DNA from: Smittia aterrima
Lineage: Eukaryota; Arthropoda; Insecta; Diptera; Chironomidae
Assembly (NCBI GenBank): GCA_033063855.1
Contig: CP093829.1
Span: 19,809,537-19,873,536, forward strand
Reading direction: 5' to 3'
Length of the DNA stretch: 64,000 nt
Both the position numbers and the translations under genes were made by a program. Position 1 is the first letter of the stretch. The number at the start of each line of letters is the position of its first letter. Of this stretch, positions 9,206-19,865 are shown piece by piece. Below the pieces are notes generated by a model. The model was given only the letters and a program-made list of their open reading frames with translations, searched no databases and was not told where the DNA came from.

Positions 9206-10582
9206 TTACAACTTCAAAACCATTTGTCTCATTGGACATTTCTTTAAATTGTGTTTCTCTTTTCCTCGACAAATAACGCAAATTCCAGTTTTCACTTGCT
9301 TCAGCTTTTTCATGAGTTTACATTTCTTTTCGACGTGTCCACGTTGAGAGCACAGCCAACACTCTTGATGCTTCTGATAGACAGCACAGTCATGATTTGT
9401 CTTCGCAACGCATCGATTACAAGCTGGACAGTGAATGTAGTTTGGCTTGACGCATAAAACGCATGATTGGCAGTGACGATAGGTTGAACCATTTTTTGAT
9501 GGACACAGATTACAAATTTTACAATGTAAATTGGTGATTGCGACAGAACGGCGACACGTCGAACAAAATCGATAGCCCTTGAAACGAAATGGAAACTTGA
9601 TTAAACTTTGATCGATGTTCGTGAAGATTCTGACTGGCGATCCTTCTTTTCTTCCTTTGAAGCCTTCGTGGAAAGCTCGATGGTTCATGTAACTGACTTG
9701 GAAGTCGAGCATCTCCATCTCAGGCATTTCTCTTCTAATGTGAGCTTCATTGAAATATGGAAATACAAGAAATATTGGAAGCATCTTGTGATGTGAGTTG
9801 CATTTGCGATATTTTGTAATAATCGTTCTAAATGTTGTTGCAAGCAATTCAGTTCTTGCTGCAAATGGTGGATCACTGAAGACGCAATGATTAGTGTTTT
9901 CTGATTGATCATCTTTGAGGAAGTTAGTTAACTTCATTTCGTCATCATCGAAGAAGTGATCGTTGAACATGTTGTATCGAACAAATTTGTTTGGTTCATT
10001 GAAAGATTGAAATCTGTCATCAATGTCGAGCAGAATTGATTGAAGTTTCGGTCTTTTATTTCTGATGAAGTCATGAAGACGAGGAGCTCCGATGCAAATT
10101 ATTTTTCGCAAGTCAATCATCTCAAACATCGAGCAGATGAAATCCAAAGTGTTGTCATCGAAGAAGTATTGAGCATTCGATTTATCATTGTCCAATTGAG
10201 GAAGGAAAAGTGATGGCTCTTTAATGAATTCATCGCTAACGCCTCGAGTAAAGTTGTGCGACTCGTGAGATGAGATCGACTTGATGAAGATCCCGCAAGT
10301 CTTGCAAAAGATCCTTTCACTGCTGTTCGTACTTTGAACTTCATTGTAACTAAGATTGTTTAGTTTTGCTTTACTTTCACTACTTTGAGAATATTTCTTG
10401 ACTCGTTCTTGTTTAAATTCATCAAAATCCAAATAAAAACAATTCTTATTTCTAATTCCAGCACATGAGAAAAACTTTTTCCCGTTTCTAAGTGAAAACA
10501 GAATCGTCGGGCCATGAATGCACTTTGGATTTAATTCCAGTTCTCTTAGAATGACATCAACACTGTCATTTGATTTGGTCAT
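9206..10582 (-). CDS. ZCCHC4: ZCCHC4-type rRNA N6-adenosine methyltransferase
   Basis: Probable enzyme that puts N6-methyladenosine on large-subunit rRNA, as human ZCCHC4 does on 28S. It has 458 residues in one exon (human about 513). Order of domains: GRF-type zinc finger at about 20-55 (CIHG...FFSCAG...CFYLDFD); a Cys/His finger at about 93-109 (CKTCGIF...SSHESH); a Rossmann-like methyltransferase with an SAM-site ICIGAPRLHDF at 162-172 and catalytic DPPF at 237-240; a zinc-rich DHHC/CHY-like region from about 333; and a CCHC knuckle (CWLCSQRGHVEKKC) near 415. This combination is diagnostic for ZCCHC4. The ATG at 10582 is 249 bp from the divergent arrestin gene, suggesting a shared bidirectional promoter. 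Confidence 0.9.
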   Translation of the reverse strand: MTKSNDSVDVILRELELNPKCIHGPTILFSLRNGKKFFSCAGIRNKNCFYLDFDEFKQERVKKYSQSSESKAKLNNLSYNEVQSTNSSERIFCKTCGIFIKSISSHESHNFTRGVSDEFIKEPSLFLPQLDNDKSNAQYFFDDNTLDFICSMFEMIDLRKIICIGAPRLHDFIRNKRPKLQSILLDIDDRFQSFNEPNKFVRYNMFNDHFFDDDEMKLTNFLKDDQSENTNHCVFSDPPFAARTELLATTFRTIITKYRKCNSHHKMLPIFLVFPYFNEAHIRREMPEMEMLDFQVSYMNHRAFHEGFKGRKEGSPVRIFTNIDQSLIKFPFRFKGYRFCSTCRRSVAITNLHCKICNLCPSKNGSTYRHCQSCVLCVKPNYIHCPACNRCVAKTNHDCAVYQKHQECWLCSQRGHVEKKCKLMKKLKQVKTGICVICRGKEKHNLKKCPMRQMVLKL

Positions 10583-10831
10583 GCTTTCAATCAGATGTTA
10601 TTAATTAAATTCAATTGAAAGAATCGAATACTGAGAAGACAAAATGTTTTTGAAATAAAAATTGTGAAGTTCCTTGAAAACGTTCGAACGGAAATATTTT
10701 TTATGCTGCGAGATATCTTCTCTCTTCGCTCATTCTGCGTTCTTTCTTGTTATTGTTGTGAAGTTCCATGCAAGAAATTTCTCTTTAATCTGTTGCTCCC
10801 TAAAAATAAATGTTTTTAATATTTGATAACA

Positions 10832-12218
10832 ATGATCAAGTGCAGATTGAAGTTGGATAACAATGATCTCGCGGTTTATTGCGCTGGAGATCTGCTGAAA
10901 GGTAAATATTCTGCAAAATCAAATCGAAGTTGATATTTATGATTTTATTTCATAGGAACAATCGAATTGGATTTATCGCAAAGAATTCAACTCAGAGGTA
11001 TGAGATCAAATATTTTAATTACTCCTTGAGTTCAAAGGTTCCCCGAAATATTTCTTAATTTTTGATTCTTAAGTAATGAACAAGGTCGATTCTCATGCGC
11101 TTGCGTCGAGTGTTTATGTCTTCGTGACTCCCAAATTTATTTCTTTTTATGTTTTTCTCCACAGCATTGCGTTTCGTTGTGTTGGGCGCTGCCAAGTGTC
11201 ATTGGACAAAAGCATCGACGGTTATCGCAGAAATTGAGGATAAAAGAAGATGTAGGAACAAACTGAAAGAATTCGAGGGCGATGAAGTTTTTATTAACCA
11301 CAGCGATTATTTGTTTGGGTATCAAAGTGCAAGTCCCGTTACAATGCAAATTGGGACACACAGTTACGAGTTCTCGTGTCATTTACCTCCAACTTTGCCT
11401 GCTTCCTTCGAGGGACGTTTCGGTTGCATTGAATATCACATCGGAGCCGTTCTTGACTCATCGGAGAGCACGAACAATGATTTCAAATTTCCTTTCACGG
11501 TCGTTCGATATGATGATTTGAACAAACAACCTGAGTTGAAAATTCCAGTTAACGTCGAAGAGATTGCGACCTTTTGTTGCTTTTGCTGTATATCAGAACC
11601 AATGACAATGACTGCGACATTGCCTTACTCAGGATTCGCTCCAGGACAACGAATTCCTGTCACAGTCAACTACGTGAATAAGAGTGACGTAGAAATAATT
11701 CGAACGTGCATTACTCTGAAGAGATTTACTCGTTTCAACAGCACAACTCCGACGATTAAAACGAAAACAGAAGAAGAGAAAATTGCGGAAACATTCGACT
11801 ATGATGGTCTTGGCGTGAATGAAAATGGATCGTTTACTAAGAACTTGCTGGTACCTCAAATCCTTCCGAACACAAATGTTGACCTCTGCAAAACTGTTCA
11901 AATTTCTTATGAATTGAGAGTCGAGGCTGAGACGGCTGGATTTAATTTCAATGTTTTCGTGACGATCCCAATTAAAATCGGAACAGTTCCTTTGAAATTT
12001 GATGACTCATCGGCCAACACAACGACTTTCATTGATGCGTCAGCTCCTCCACCAGATATTCGTGAGTTTTTGTTAATTAGGGTTCTAAGAATTATTTAAA
12101 AAAAAAATCTATTTTTGCAGCTCCACCGACTTATCATGAAACATTTCAAAATGATAGAGCCACAACAAACTCAAGTGAAAATCTTCCAGGAATTGGATGG
12201 GCAGTTTCAAAAGAATAA
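10832..12218 (+). CDS. Alpha-arrestin (arrestin domain-containing protein) with PPxY tail
   Basis: Adaptor that links membrane cargo to NEDD4-family ubiquitin ligases. Four coding exons, 10832..10901, 10956..10997, 11165..12061 and 12121..12218, join in phase into 368 residues. The N-terminal arrestin domain starts at once (MIKCRLKLDNNDLAVYCAGD, LRALRFVVLGAAKCHW). The C-terminal arrestin domain starts near 155 (SGFAPGQRIPVTVNYVNKSD), with a Cys-rich stretch FCCFCC before it, as in other ARRDC proteins. The last intron splits PPPDI|PPPTYHE, so the last exon supplies the PPTY WW-binding motif. AATAAA overlaps the stop, and the 3' UTR converges on the cuticle gene 118 bp away. This last exon is also found, orphaned, at 37888-37985. 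Confidence 0.92.
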
Positions 12219-12336
12219 ATAAAACAAAGAATTGCGAAGTAAATTCACATTTTATTGCTTGCAGTTAATTAGTCTCAGTTTCCGAGTTGAGAGGATCACA
12301 TTTCAGTTTCATAAGTTGGCAGAAGTTTGGTTTCAA

Positions 12337-13059
12337 TTAAAAGTTCGAGGCTGTGGTTGACGAGTAGTGGTTTTGTTTTCCATCTTCACGTCTCGAGACT
12401 GAAGTTGTCGCATAGATTGTTGGTTGGGCGATGAAGTGAGCTCCATGTTGACGTTGATGGTAGAAATGTGGAGCGTAATTGTTGTTTCCTTCGATGCGAA
12501 TGACTTGAGGAGTAACGAGAGCTGCAGCAGTTGGTTCACGACGGACTTCACTTTCGAAACCATTTTCATCATCAGCTCTGTAGTCGACGATTCTTTGGTA
12601 GCCATCAGCGTCCATCATTGAGTATTGTCCTTGAACTTGGTCGCCTCGTCTAACTTCGCTTTGTGATTTCATGTCTCCAGTTGTCAAGTCTCGGACAGCG
12701 TAATCAAAGTTGTAGTTCGAGTTGTCGAGATATTCAAAGTTGCGGCTCGAAGATGGAATCGAAACGATTTGATAGGAATTTGGAAGGAATTGATGTGGAG
12801 CGAGGAAGATGCTGCGAACGTTGTCACGTCTTTGTTGTTCATGGTTGCGAATGATTTGTTCCTGGCGACGTCTCTGATCTTCCAACTCACGAATTTGAAC
12901 TTGACGTTGTTGATTCTCAACTCGTTGATGATCCCGGATCTGATCATTCTGTTGAAGGATCATTTCTTGTTGCACCTGACGGTTCAATTGCTCATTATCG
13001 AGTCTAGCGCAACTCACAGCAGCCAACGTGGCACAAACGACGATCAACTTGAAACTCAT
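12337..13059 (-). CDS. RR-2 cuticle protein with Gln/Arg-rich N-terminal extension (copy A)
   Basis: Secreted cuticle protein of 240 residues in one exon. The ATG at 13059 is preferred; an upstream in-frame TTG is not a start. Signal peptide MSFKLIVVCATLAAVSCA, then an unusual charged segment of about 60 residues dense in Gln, Arg and Glu (QQNDQIRDHQRVENQQRQ), likely helical or coiled coil. The RR-2 domain lies near 110-175: NYNFDYAVRDLTTGD, GQYSMMDADGYQRIVDYRAD and GFESEVRREP. YRADDENGF replaces the usual YTADDVHGF. The copy at 37047-37769 differs at only two residues (Asn/Thr after FLP; Ser/Thr near the C-terminus). Confidence 0.95.
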   Translation of the reverse strand: MSFKLIVVCATLAAVSCARLDNEQLNRQVQQEMILQQNDQIRDHQRVENQQRQVQIRELEDQRRRQEQIIRNHEQQRRDNVRSIFLAPHQFLPNSYQIVSIPSSSRNFEYLDNSNYNFDYAVRDLTTGDMKSQSEVRRGDQVQGQYSMMDADGYQRIVDYRADDENGFESEVRREPTAAALVTPQVIRIEGNNNYAPHFYHQRQHGAHFIAQPTIYATTSVSRREDGKQNHYSSTTASNF

Positions 13060-13092
13060 TTTCAAACTTCTTCTCTTTGAGATTCACGAAAG

Positions 13093-13131
13093 AAATGACA
13101 TAACTTTGCATCGAATGCAATTCTTTTTATA
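13093..13131 (-). promoter_or_regulatory. TATA box and initiator of cuticle copy A
   Basis: Minus-strand TATAAA at 13126-13131 and TCATTT at 13093-13098. Both are duplicated unchanged in copy B. Confidence 0.7.
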
Positions 13132-13314
13132 CTGAAAAGATCAGCAACAAAGCGTGACGAGCTAACGCATGAAAATCAAGTCAACAATGTTTTTGGATTT
13201 TATTTCAGCCTTGCACTTTTATTCGTTGAGCGATTTTTAAGAAGAAACTTGTTCTTTGAAGTTGATGAGACTTCAGTTGTCAGCTGCTGGGAAACTGTAA
13301 AATTTTCCAAGTTT

Positions 13315-13845
13315 TTATTTTGACATCGTTTTTGCTTCAGAATGATCTACGGCTTGATCTACGGCGCTTGGTGGAACTGACAGTCGATCCTTGTTGTCAG
13401 TTGTCGGAGGAATTTGTGTACTGCTCAAAATTTCATCCTTCTCGAAGTTTATTCCTTCATTTTCTTCTTCGATGACTGAAGGTTCTTCATCTTCGACGTC
13501 TGAAGGTTCTTCGACATTAATTTCAATTCGCGAAAACTCCAAATCGTCCACAATCTTTTGCTGCTTCAATTTTTCTCCATTTTCGTGTTCGTCAATTTTT
13601 GATTCAATTTTCGCTAGAAAGCCTTCAATGTTCGGTAAGAGTTGCCCTTCATCTCCTCTGACGTATTTCAAGAATGTTTGAGTCCATTGATAATACTTTG
13701 GATCCAATTGTTTCTCTTTCGCCATCATTATGATCGTAGACAATGTGATGAGAAGCATTTCCGTTTCATCGAACTTGTCACCAAGAGCTGCTGCATTGTT
13801 CACTTGATCTAATTTACTGAGAGTTTTGAAAATTCCAGAATTCAT
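13315..13845 (-). CDS. Unknown protein with acidic C-terminal half (176 aa)
   Basis: Single-exon frame from a good ATG. Residues 1-95 look helical and globular (FKTLSKLDQVNNAAALGDKF, EMLLITLSTIIMMAKE, YYQWTQTFLKYVRG). Residues 100-145 are strongly acidic (EEPSDVEDEEPSVIEEENEG), followed by a Ser/Thr/Pro tail ending KTMSK. There is no signal peptide or membrane helix, so it is probably nuclear or cytoplasmic. The TAA is part of an AATAAAA string that may double as the poly(A) signal, giving a very short 3' UTR right beside duplication copy A. I do not recognise a family. Confidence 0.7.
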   Translation of the reverse strand: MNSGIFKTLSKLDQVNNAAALGDKFDETEMLLITLSTIIMMAKEKQLDPKYYQWTQTFLKYVRGDEGQLLPNIEGFLAKIESKIDEHENGEKLKQQKIVDDLEFSRIEINVEEPSDVEDEEPSVIEEENEGINFEKDEILSSTQIPPTTDNKDRLSVPPSAVDQAVDHSEAKTMSK

Positions 13846-14286
13846 TTTTTAATTTCAGAAAAAAAATTCTTCGAGAATCAAATTGAAGATTTTCCAAGAT
13901 TGCTGAGAATTCTTTTTAAAAGCTTTTTGAAAGCTTTATGTTGAAAGTTCACTGCGAAAGCTTTCATCAATTCTCAAAATAAAAGTTTCAATTTCATTTT
14001 TTAAAAATAATTATTTTAATTTAATTTTGTCAAAATTAAGTTTAACATTCACAAGATTTCCTTAATTCTCGTAAAGCCCTTCACAAATATTTAAATCTGA
14101 ACAGAAGCGTCTCTCGGTTCAACGAAAATGCCTGCAACAAAAATCTTAATTGTTCTCAATTGTTTCTGTAATTAACGATCAAACACGACATAAAGAGATG
14201 GAACTAGACAGAAGTAGACTAAACTTGAATTTATTTCTACAAAATATTTATCACAGTCACAGAGTTCTCAACTATCATGAAGTCGT
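13846..14286. other. Intergenic and 3' UTR of the MAK-type kinase gene
   Basis: A minus-strand AATAAA at 14230-14235 lies about 50 bp past the kinase stop codon. The rest is AT-rich promoter-side sequence of the acidic-protein gene. Confidence 0.5.
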
Positions 14287-16675
14287 TCACTTGAAAAGAT
14301 ATTTCGCCGTCCAATCGGGTCTGGAGTTTGTTAGTTTGTTCAGGGAATCATTTCCTAAAAATTTGGACTCTCAGATTGGATCACAACATCGATGGTTGTC
14401 ACTCACCTTTCTGAACAATCCTAAAGGATTTGTCGTCTTGTTGTTGCTTTGGCGTCTCATCCCAAGGGAAAAGCTTGAGTGGAACGTTGTTGAGTTTGTA
14501 TTCGTTTTGATTGCTTCCCGTGAGAATATTTCTAAAAGAAATCAGTTTCAATTAGAAGTTAACAAAGAAAAGTTATGGAACTTACTTGTTGTTCGAGACA
14601 AAAACTTGTTGAGATGGTTGTCGTCTCCTTTGTAATGCCACGCCTGCGCTGAAATGCTTTTGCTCTGAGTTCTTATCAAAGAGATCACTCAAAATGCTGT
14701 TGTTGCGAGTTGTTGCTTTAATGATTGGCACTGTTGTTGGATACTTCGTCGTGTCTTTCGGATACGATACAGTGCCGAAGAGATCGTCAATCTTGAAATC
14801 GTTTGCTGTTCGTTTCGCGGATTTTATTTTGCTCCTAAAAATAGAAAAGTTTGAATTTTATTTTGATTGATTTGCATTAGTCAAAGTTACCCTAAGATCG
14901 AAGCAAGTTCATCGTCTTCCGCTCCATCATTCCATTTCTTCACAACATTATTTCCACTTGGAGCCTTTCCCTTTCGTCCAATATTCAAACTATCAAAGAA
15001 TCCTTCGTCAAACGAATTATCTTGAGCTCCTTTCGATAACATGCTGAAGCTTGCACCTGATTCGTTTCGTCTTTGCTTTTGTTGCTTCGGCTCGTGAAGG
15101 AAGAAGCTTGTGTTGGTGTTCTGGCTTCCGCTTAGATCTAATGGATCTTTCAGAAGATTGATGAAGACGTCGTTGACTTTCTCACGTTCCTTTGGCTTTT
15201 CACTCTCGATCTTTTCCTTCTTTGGACTCTCAATTCGATTAAAAGTTTTCTCGTTCATGTTTTGGTCACTCGCTTCGTTCTCATTATTATTTGTGTCAGT
15301 TTTCATGTTGTTGAACATGTCGTTGATGATATTAAAGTTTGATTGAAACGTCATGTACGCTTTCGCAGAGCCTTGCGTGTCGTTTTGGTTCCGAAGTGGA
15401 TTTGTGTCGATGATGATCTGTTTATCGTTATTGTGTGACAATCGAGATACGCTCAGCATCGAATTGAGTTCATTCAAGTCAGTGTTCGAGTTGTACTTTG
15501 GGTTCACACTAAATCGACTTAATAGTCCATTGTTGTCTAACGCTTCTACTTCCATGATTGAGAGACGACCACTTGGGATGGCATTCTGATGAATCGGCGG
15601 TGGTCGATTTGTAGCCGATGGTGCATTCTTAACGTTGCTGAAGTAAAGATTTCTCTGCGATTGTTGAGCATTTGGTCGTTTATCTGGGTCCCAACTGAGA
15701 AGATCGGAAACAAACTGAAGGCCTTGCTGACTTGCTCGCGTGATGATTGAACTCATTGGTATCTTTGGACACTCAGGAAATCTAAATTGAATAACAGACG
15801 CAAGTCGATGTCCCTCCGGCCAATCGATCTGAAAGTTTTATAAATAAAATCTAATCTCGATCACTGAAATTGTGTCATCTCACTTTGTCAGGTGTTCCGA
15901 GAATTGAACAGATCTTAAAGAGCTGATCAACTTCACTCGAGCCAGGATAAAGAGGTCGAAACGTGTAGAGTTCCGCTGCAATACACCCGACAGCCCATAA
16001 ATCAATGGCGCTCGTGTACTTTGTTGAATGAAGCAGAACTTCCGGAGCTCGATACCAGCGAGTCGAAACGTAGTCCGTGTACGGCGGTCGTGACCTAATT
16101 TCCCTCGCAAGGCCAAAGTCGGCGATTTTCACAAGCTCCGGTCCATTACAAAGAAGATTCTCCGGCTTCAGATCGCGATGAAAGAATCCGTGTCGATGCA
16201 TGAACGCCAAGCCCGCAAGGATTTGCAGGAGAATAATTTTAATTGTGTTTTCAGGAAAATGTGTTTCTCGGTCTTTTATAAGTTGATAAAGATTCTCTTG
16301 CATGTACTCGAACACAAAGTAAAGAATATCGTTCTCGCGAATAACTTCCTTAAGCTTAACGACGTTAGCGTGCGAGAGTTTCTTCAATGACTGTAATTAA
16401 GAACAAGTTAGCAATTAGTTTCGTTCCGTTCTTAGCCCTGACTTCGTAGATTATTGAGTCGTCATTTGTTCGTGATCTCGTGGTGGTGTCATCGTCACTT
16501 TCTTTTTCATTAAACTCACCTTCACTTCCCTCAATGCCATCGCCTCCTCCCACGAGTAATATTTCCGTTTCATGCGTTTAATCGCAACCTTTTCGTTGTT
16601 GTCTTTCCTCTGGCCGAGCACGACTGTTCCGTAAGTTCCGTCGCCTAGCTGCGATAAAATCACGTAGCGGTTCAT
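14287..16675 (-). CDS. MAK/ICK (RCK) family Ser/Thr kinase
   Basis: Ciliary or flagellar CMGC kinase that controls cilium length and intraflagellar transport in other animals. Six exons, 16520..16675, 15884..16390, 14891..15828, 14586..14834, 14407..14531 and 14287..14354, join in phase to 680 residues (human MAK/ICK about 620-630). Visible motifs: GDGTYG loop at 11-16, AIK Lys33, HRDLKPEN with Asp125, DFG 143-145 and the family-specific TDY activation motif at 157-159, then STRWYRAPE. After the kinase domain there is a long disordered Asn/Gln/Ser tail. The last exons encode KLFPWDETP and RPDWTAKYLFK, resembling the conserved C-terminal DW..KY element of MAK/ICK. The last two exons were found only by frame continuity. 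Confidence 0.93.
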
Positions 16676-19603
16676 GATTTCTCTTAAACTTTTCTCCTCA
16701 ATTTGTAAAAGGTTTCCTCAATTTCTTTTGAAAGTTTCTCAGGCTGAAAAGTACGGAAAAGACTCGTTAACGCGTGTCGTGGAGGAAGAAAGAAACTTTT
16801 TCGTTTTGAGTTAATAATTAGGTTTCGAGTCGCAGGCAACTTATCGATTTTCTGTTTACACAAAGGCCGCGTGGATTCGTTTTAATGTGATGCGAGACTC
16901 GAGCTCGATGCCTTTAATTCAATTCTTTCCGCTTCGGCGACATGAAAAGACGGACGAAACTCAATTTGCTATTGCGGTTAGACGTCGAGAGATCGATTGT
17001 GAAAAGTTATTTAGGCGACGCCTTTCTCTATCGCACACTTCGCTGAGCTGCTCAACTGACCGTGAAAAACTCGTTACTGCTTTCGTCCAGCTGTCGCTTT
17101 TACTTCCTTGCATAAAATCAATGAAATATTCTTCAGTTAGAAGCAAATCGATTTATTGATAATGTTTGGAAATTAACGTTCGCTTGAATTTTACATGAGC
17201 ACCTGTCCGCTAATGACAATTTGTCGTTCGAATTTCGCCCTCCCTTTCAACTTTTCGTATGAATCATGATTGTCAGAGAACGAAGCGAACAAAGGGACAA
17301 AATAATTCTCAGGCGTGACCATCAGACAAGATCGAAGTTCAAGGTTTTCATTGCGTGAAAGCTCATCGTCCGCGATTCAATTTATTTCTAGCGACTTCTA
17401 ATGCTTTTCTGACGAATAAAGAAATAGAACGTTCAGCGCCAGGTGCTTCAGAAACTTTCCTTTCTCATTCATAATTTATTGACTTCGTGGAAAATGGGAA
17501 AACCTTAAAAGCTTTTCCCTTCTCAAATTAATTATCAACTCAATCGATTTAGTTTGGAGGACTTTGGGAAAGTTCAATTCACCTCATGACATCAATGACT
17601 TTGTTGATGACTAATCCAAATCGTTTTTCTTTAAAATTTTCTCGTTTCTCAGTTTCTGTAATTTCACGAATTTTATTTTCTTTGTGATTAAGTTTCTCAA
17701 CACACTTCACAACAATTTGCGAGAAACTTCCGTGTAAACATTTTAAACTCTTCGCACTAACTTTTAACTTTGACCTAAAGACAATTCTTTCCTCAAATTG
17801 CGCAAACTGTGTAACTCGAAATTCAACTCCTGTTTGTTATCATTTTTTCGACTCAACTAAGCGACTGCTGCGAGTTTCGGGTTGTGTTTTGTTATTTCGT
17901 TGTCAGGAGCGACGAATTACAAAAGGCAAAGGCTGTAGTCAGGTGAAAGGAACAAAAGTTTAGTTTCTCCTCACTCCAACACTTTGCAGAATAAAGAACT
18001 ATAAATAAAAGAAAACGTTTATTGAAAGGAAAAATATGAAAACTCATGAAAGCATTGAGCGCATGTTATAGCAAACCAAAATGTGTAACGAGAAAAATAT
18101 TTTTTTTTGTCTTCGAAATTTGCAGGAACATCCTTCAAGGACTCACATTAAATCAGGAATTTGTTTGATTTCAGACGAAGATTGGGGAAAACTCAGCTTA
18201 TCCTTTCACTTAAAATTCCACACACGATTCCATGTGAAACCCGAGAACGTGACTAATAAGTAAGAGCTGATGTTTATCGATTACTAGCTAACTTCTCGAC
18301 GGGACAACGGAAAAACTAATTTTATTTAAAACTTGAAGTTTTAAAAATTCATCAACTTTTAACTAAAGTTCATTTATTTAAATGTTTTTGTTCAAAAGTC
18401 AATTCCATCAACGGACTCGTCAGTTTATGTTTTAAATAAAATATTTCCACTATCTCTTGATTCAATCTGTCACGTTTAGTGGTAGAAAATATTGTCGACA
18501 ATAATGAATGAGCGCGTTCATTTAATAACCGCGTTAATTAGGAGCGACAACTTAAGTTTGAGTGCGTTCAAACTCGTTTCTGACACGGAAAAAAAAGTTG
18601 AAAGTCAGACTGACCCATAAATATTGTTGAAAACATGAAAACAATTTTCCTTTTTCTTCGCCTTTCCTTTAGTTTCCTGTTCCATGACTCAGAGAAGGTT
18701 AACGAACTTTTTACAGCCGGTGCACTTCCCTCTTACCTGCAGTTGCCTAATAATTATTCGTGGTGGCCTGTTTCCGGCAGTTCAGGGAGATTTTTATCAT
18801 CAACGAAAGAAAAATCGATGAAGACTTCAACTGAAAACTGAAGAAATGATTGAAACTTCAAAATATTTATTAAATTGAAATGAAAATATGTTTTCTTTAT
18901 TCAACGATAACTTTTAATACTTAATGTTTAACCGAGCCTAAGAAAATTAAGTCTCTAGGAAAATAAGTTTCATTATCCGGTTTAATCTAAAGTTTATCCT
19001 TCTGTCTATTAAGTAATTCCTTGTAAAGGCATTTCGGTTTGTGGTTTTGAACTAAATAAATAGCAGAACATTGAACCTAAAAGCTAAAATATCAATTGAA
19101 TTTAAGTTCTTATTCGAGCTTCGGTTGAGGGGGGGAAAGTTTGTCTCTGTTTGATTCGGATAATGTCTCTAGGAAATCATAAATAAGTTTAAAAGTTTTC
19201 ATCTGTTGAACATTCCAACGAAGCACATCACAATTATTCGTTATTATCATTTCATTCCGTCGATTGTCTGTTCAAAATTATCTATTACAATTAGTAACTC
19301 TCTGTGTCAACTTCTCTTTCAATTGAATTATCGACCGGTAACAGTGAAAATTCGATATGAACATGGTGAATACTGATCAACAATAAAGAAAAAAATAAAT
19401 TAAATCAATTCGAGTGGAAATTCGAGTTGTGTTTGAAGTCACTGTGGTAATCATAGAACTCTCTCGATCTTTTTATCCTAACAAAAAAAAATGCATTGAA
19501 CCCTTTAATTGAAAGATCGAAAGATTGGTTTCTTTTAAATGAATAAAATAAATCTAACTCAAATAAATATCTCGAATGTTAAATGTTTTCAGATGAATAA
19601 TTC
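16676..19603. other. 2.9-kb interval between the kinase 5' end and the exchanger 3' end
   Basis: Expected to hold the kinase promoter and the 3' UTR of the exchanger's distal terminal exon. I see no supported gene. A G7 run at about 19129 is unusual for this AT-rich window. A 68-codon frame at 18635-18841 was considered and rejected. Confidence 0.5.
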
Positions 19604-19865
19604 TCAGGTTTGTGGTCCATCGTCATTGTCACTGTCACCGAGCGTAAAATTGTTTTTCTTTTGTGATTTCGGCTTCATTAGCTTTCCCTGTTCAACGTCC
19701 GAGTTGTCTGAGTCGGAGCTCGAGTTGTGTGCTAGAAGCGACGTCATTTGCATGTTGCGGTTGCGATCGCGCGAATTTTTCGGACTTGGCTTCGCGATTA
19801 ACAGTTGGTGTCGTTGTTTCGGAAGGGATTTCGTGCTGCCTGGGCCTTCTTCGGGGATTGCATCC
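19604..19865 (-). other. Nhe2: Alternative distal terminal exon of the exchanger
   Basis: Begins after an AG at phase 2, as does the proximal terminal exon at 20533-20608, so either can follow exon 17. It encodes 87 residues: DAIPEEGPGSTKSLPKQRHQ, a basic middle, then an acidic Ser/Asp stretch (NSSSDSDNSDVEQG, GDSDNDDGPQT) with several casein-kinase-2-like sites. The proximal alternative encodes only 25 residues (GLVLVSGRRASRRIAPMPD...), with RRAS as a possible PKA site. Confidence 0.75.

Larger units (their letters stand above)
12066..13294. repeat. Inverted segmental duplication, copy A (about 1.23 kb)
   Basis: Matches 36811-38039 in reverse orientation at nearly full identity. The ends judged by eye give equal lengths of about 1229 bp. 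The segment carries the last intron end and terminal exon of the arrestin gene, the entire Gln/Arg-rich cuticle gene and its TATA promoter. Copy A is likely the source, because here the arrestin exon belongs to a complete gene. The right edge lies about 20 bp from the stop codon of the gene at 13315-13845. Confidence 0.93.

Noticed and set aside
14150..14635. 161-codon plus-strand frame
   Set aside because: Shadow of the last kinase exons on the minus strand, which keep frame across three introns and end in the family C-terminal motif.
18635..18841. 68-codon frame starting MKTIFLFLRLSF, signal-peptide-like
   Set aside because: The hydrophobic start is short, the rest has no recognisable features and no TATA box or poly(A) support was found.
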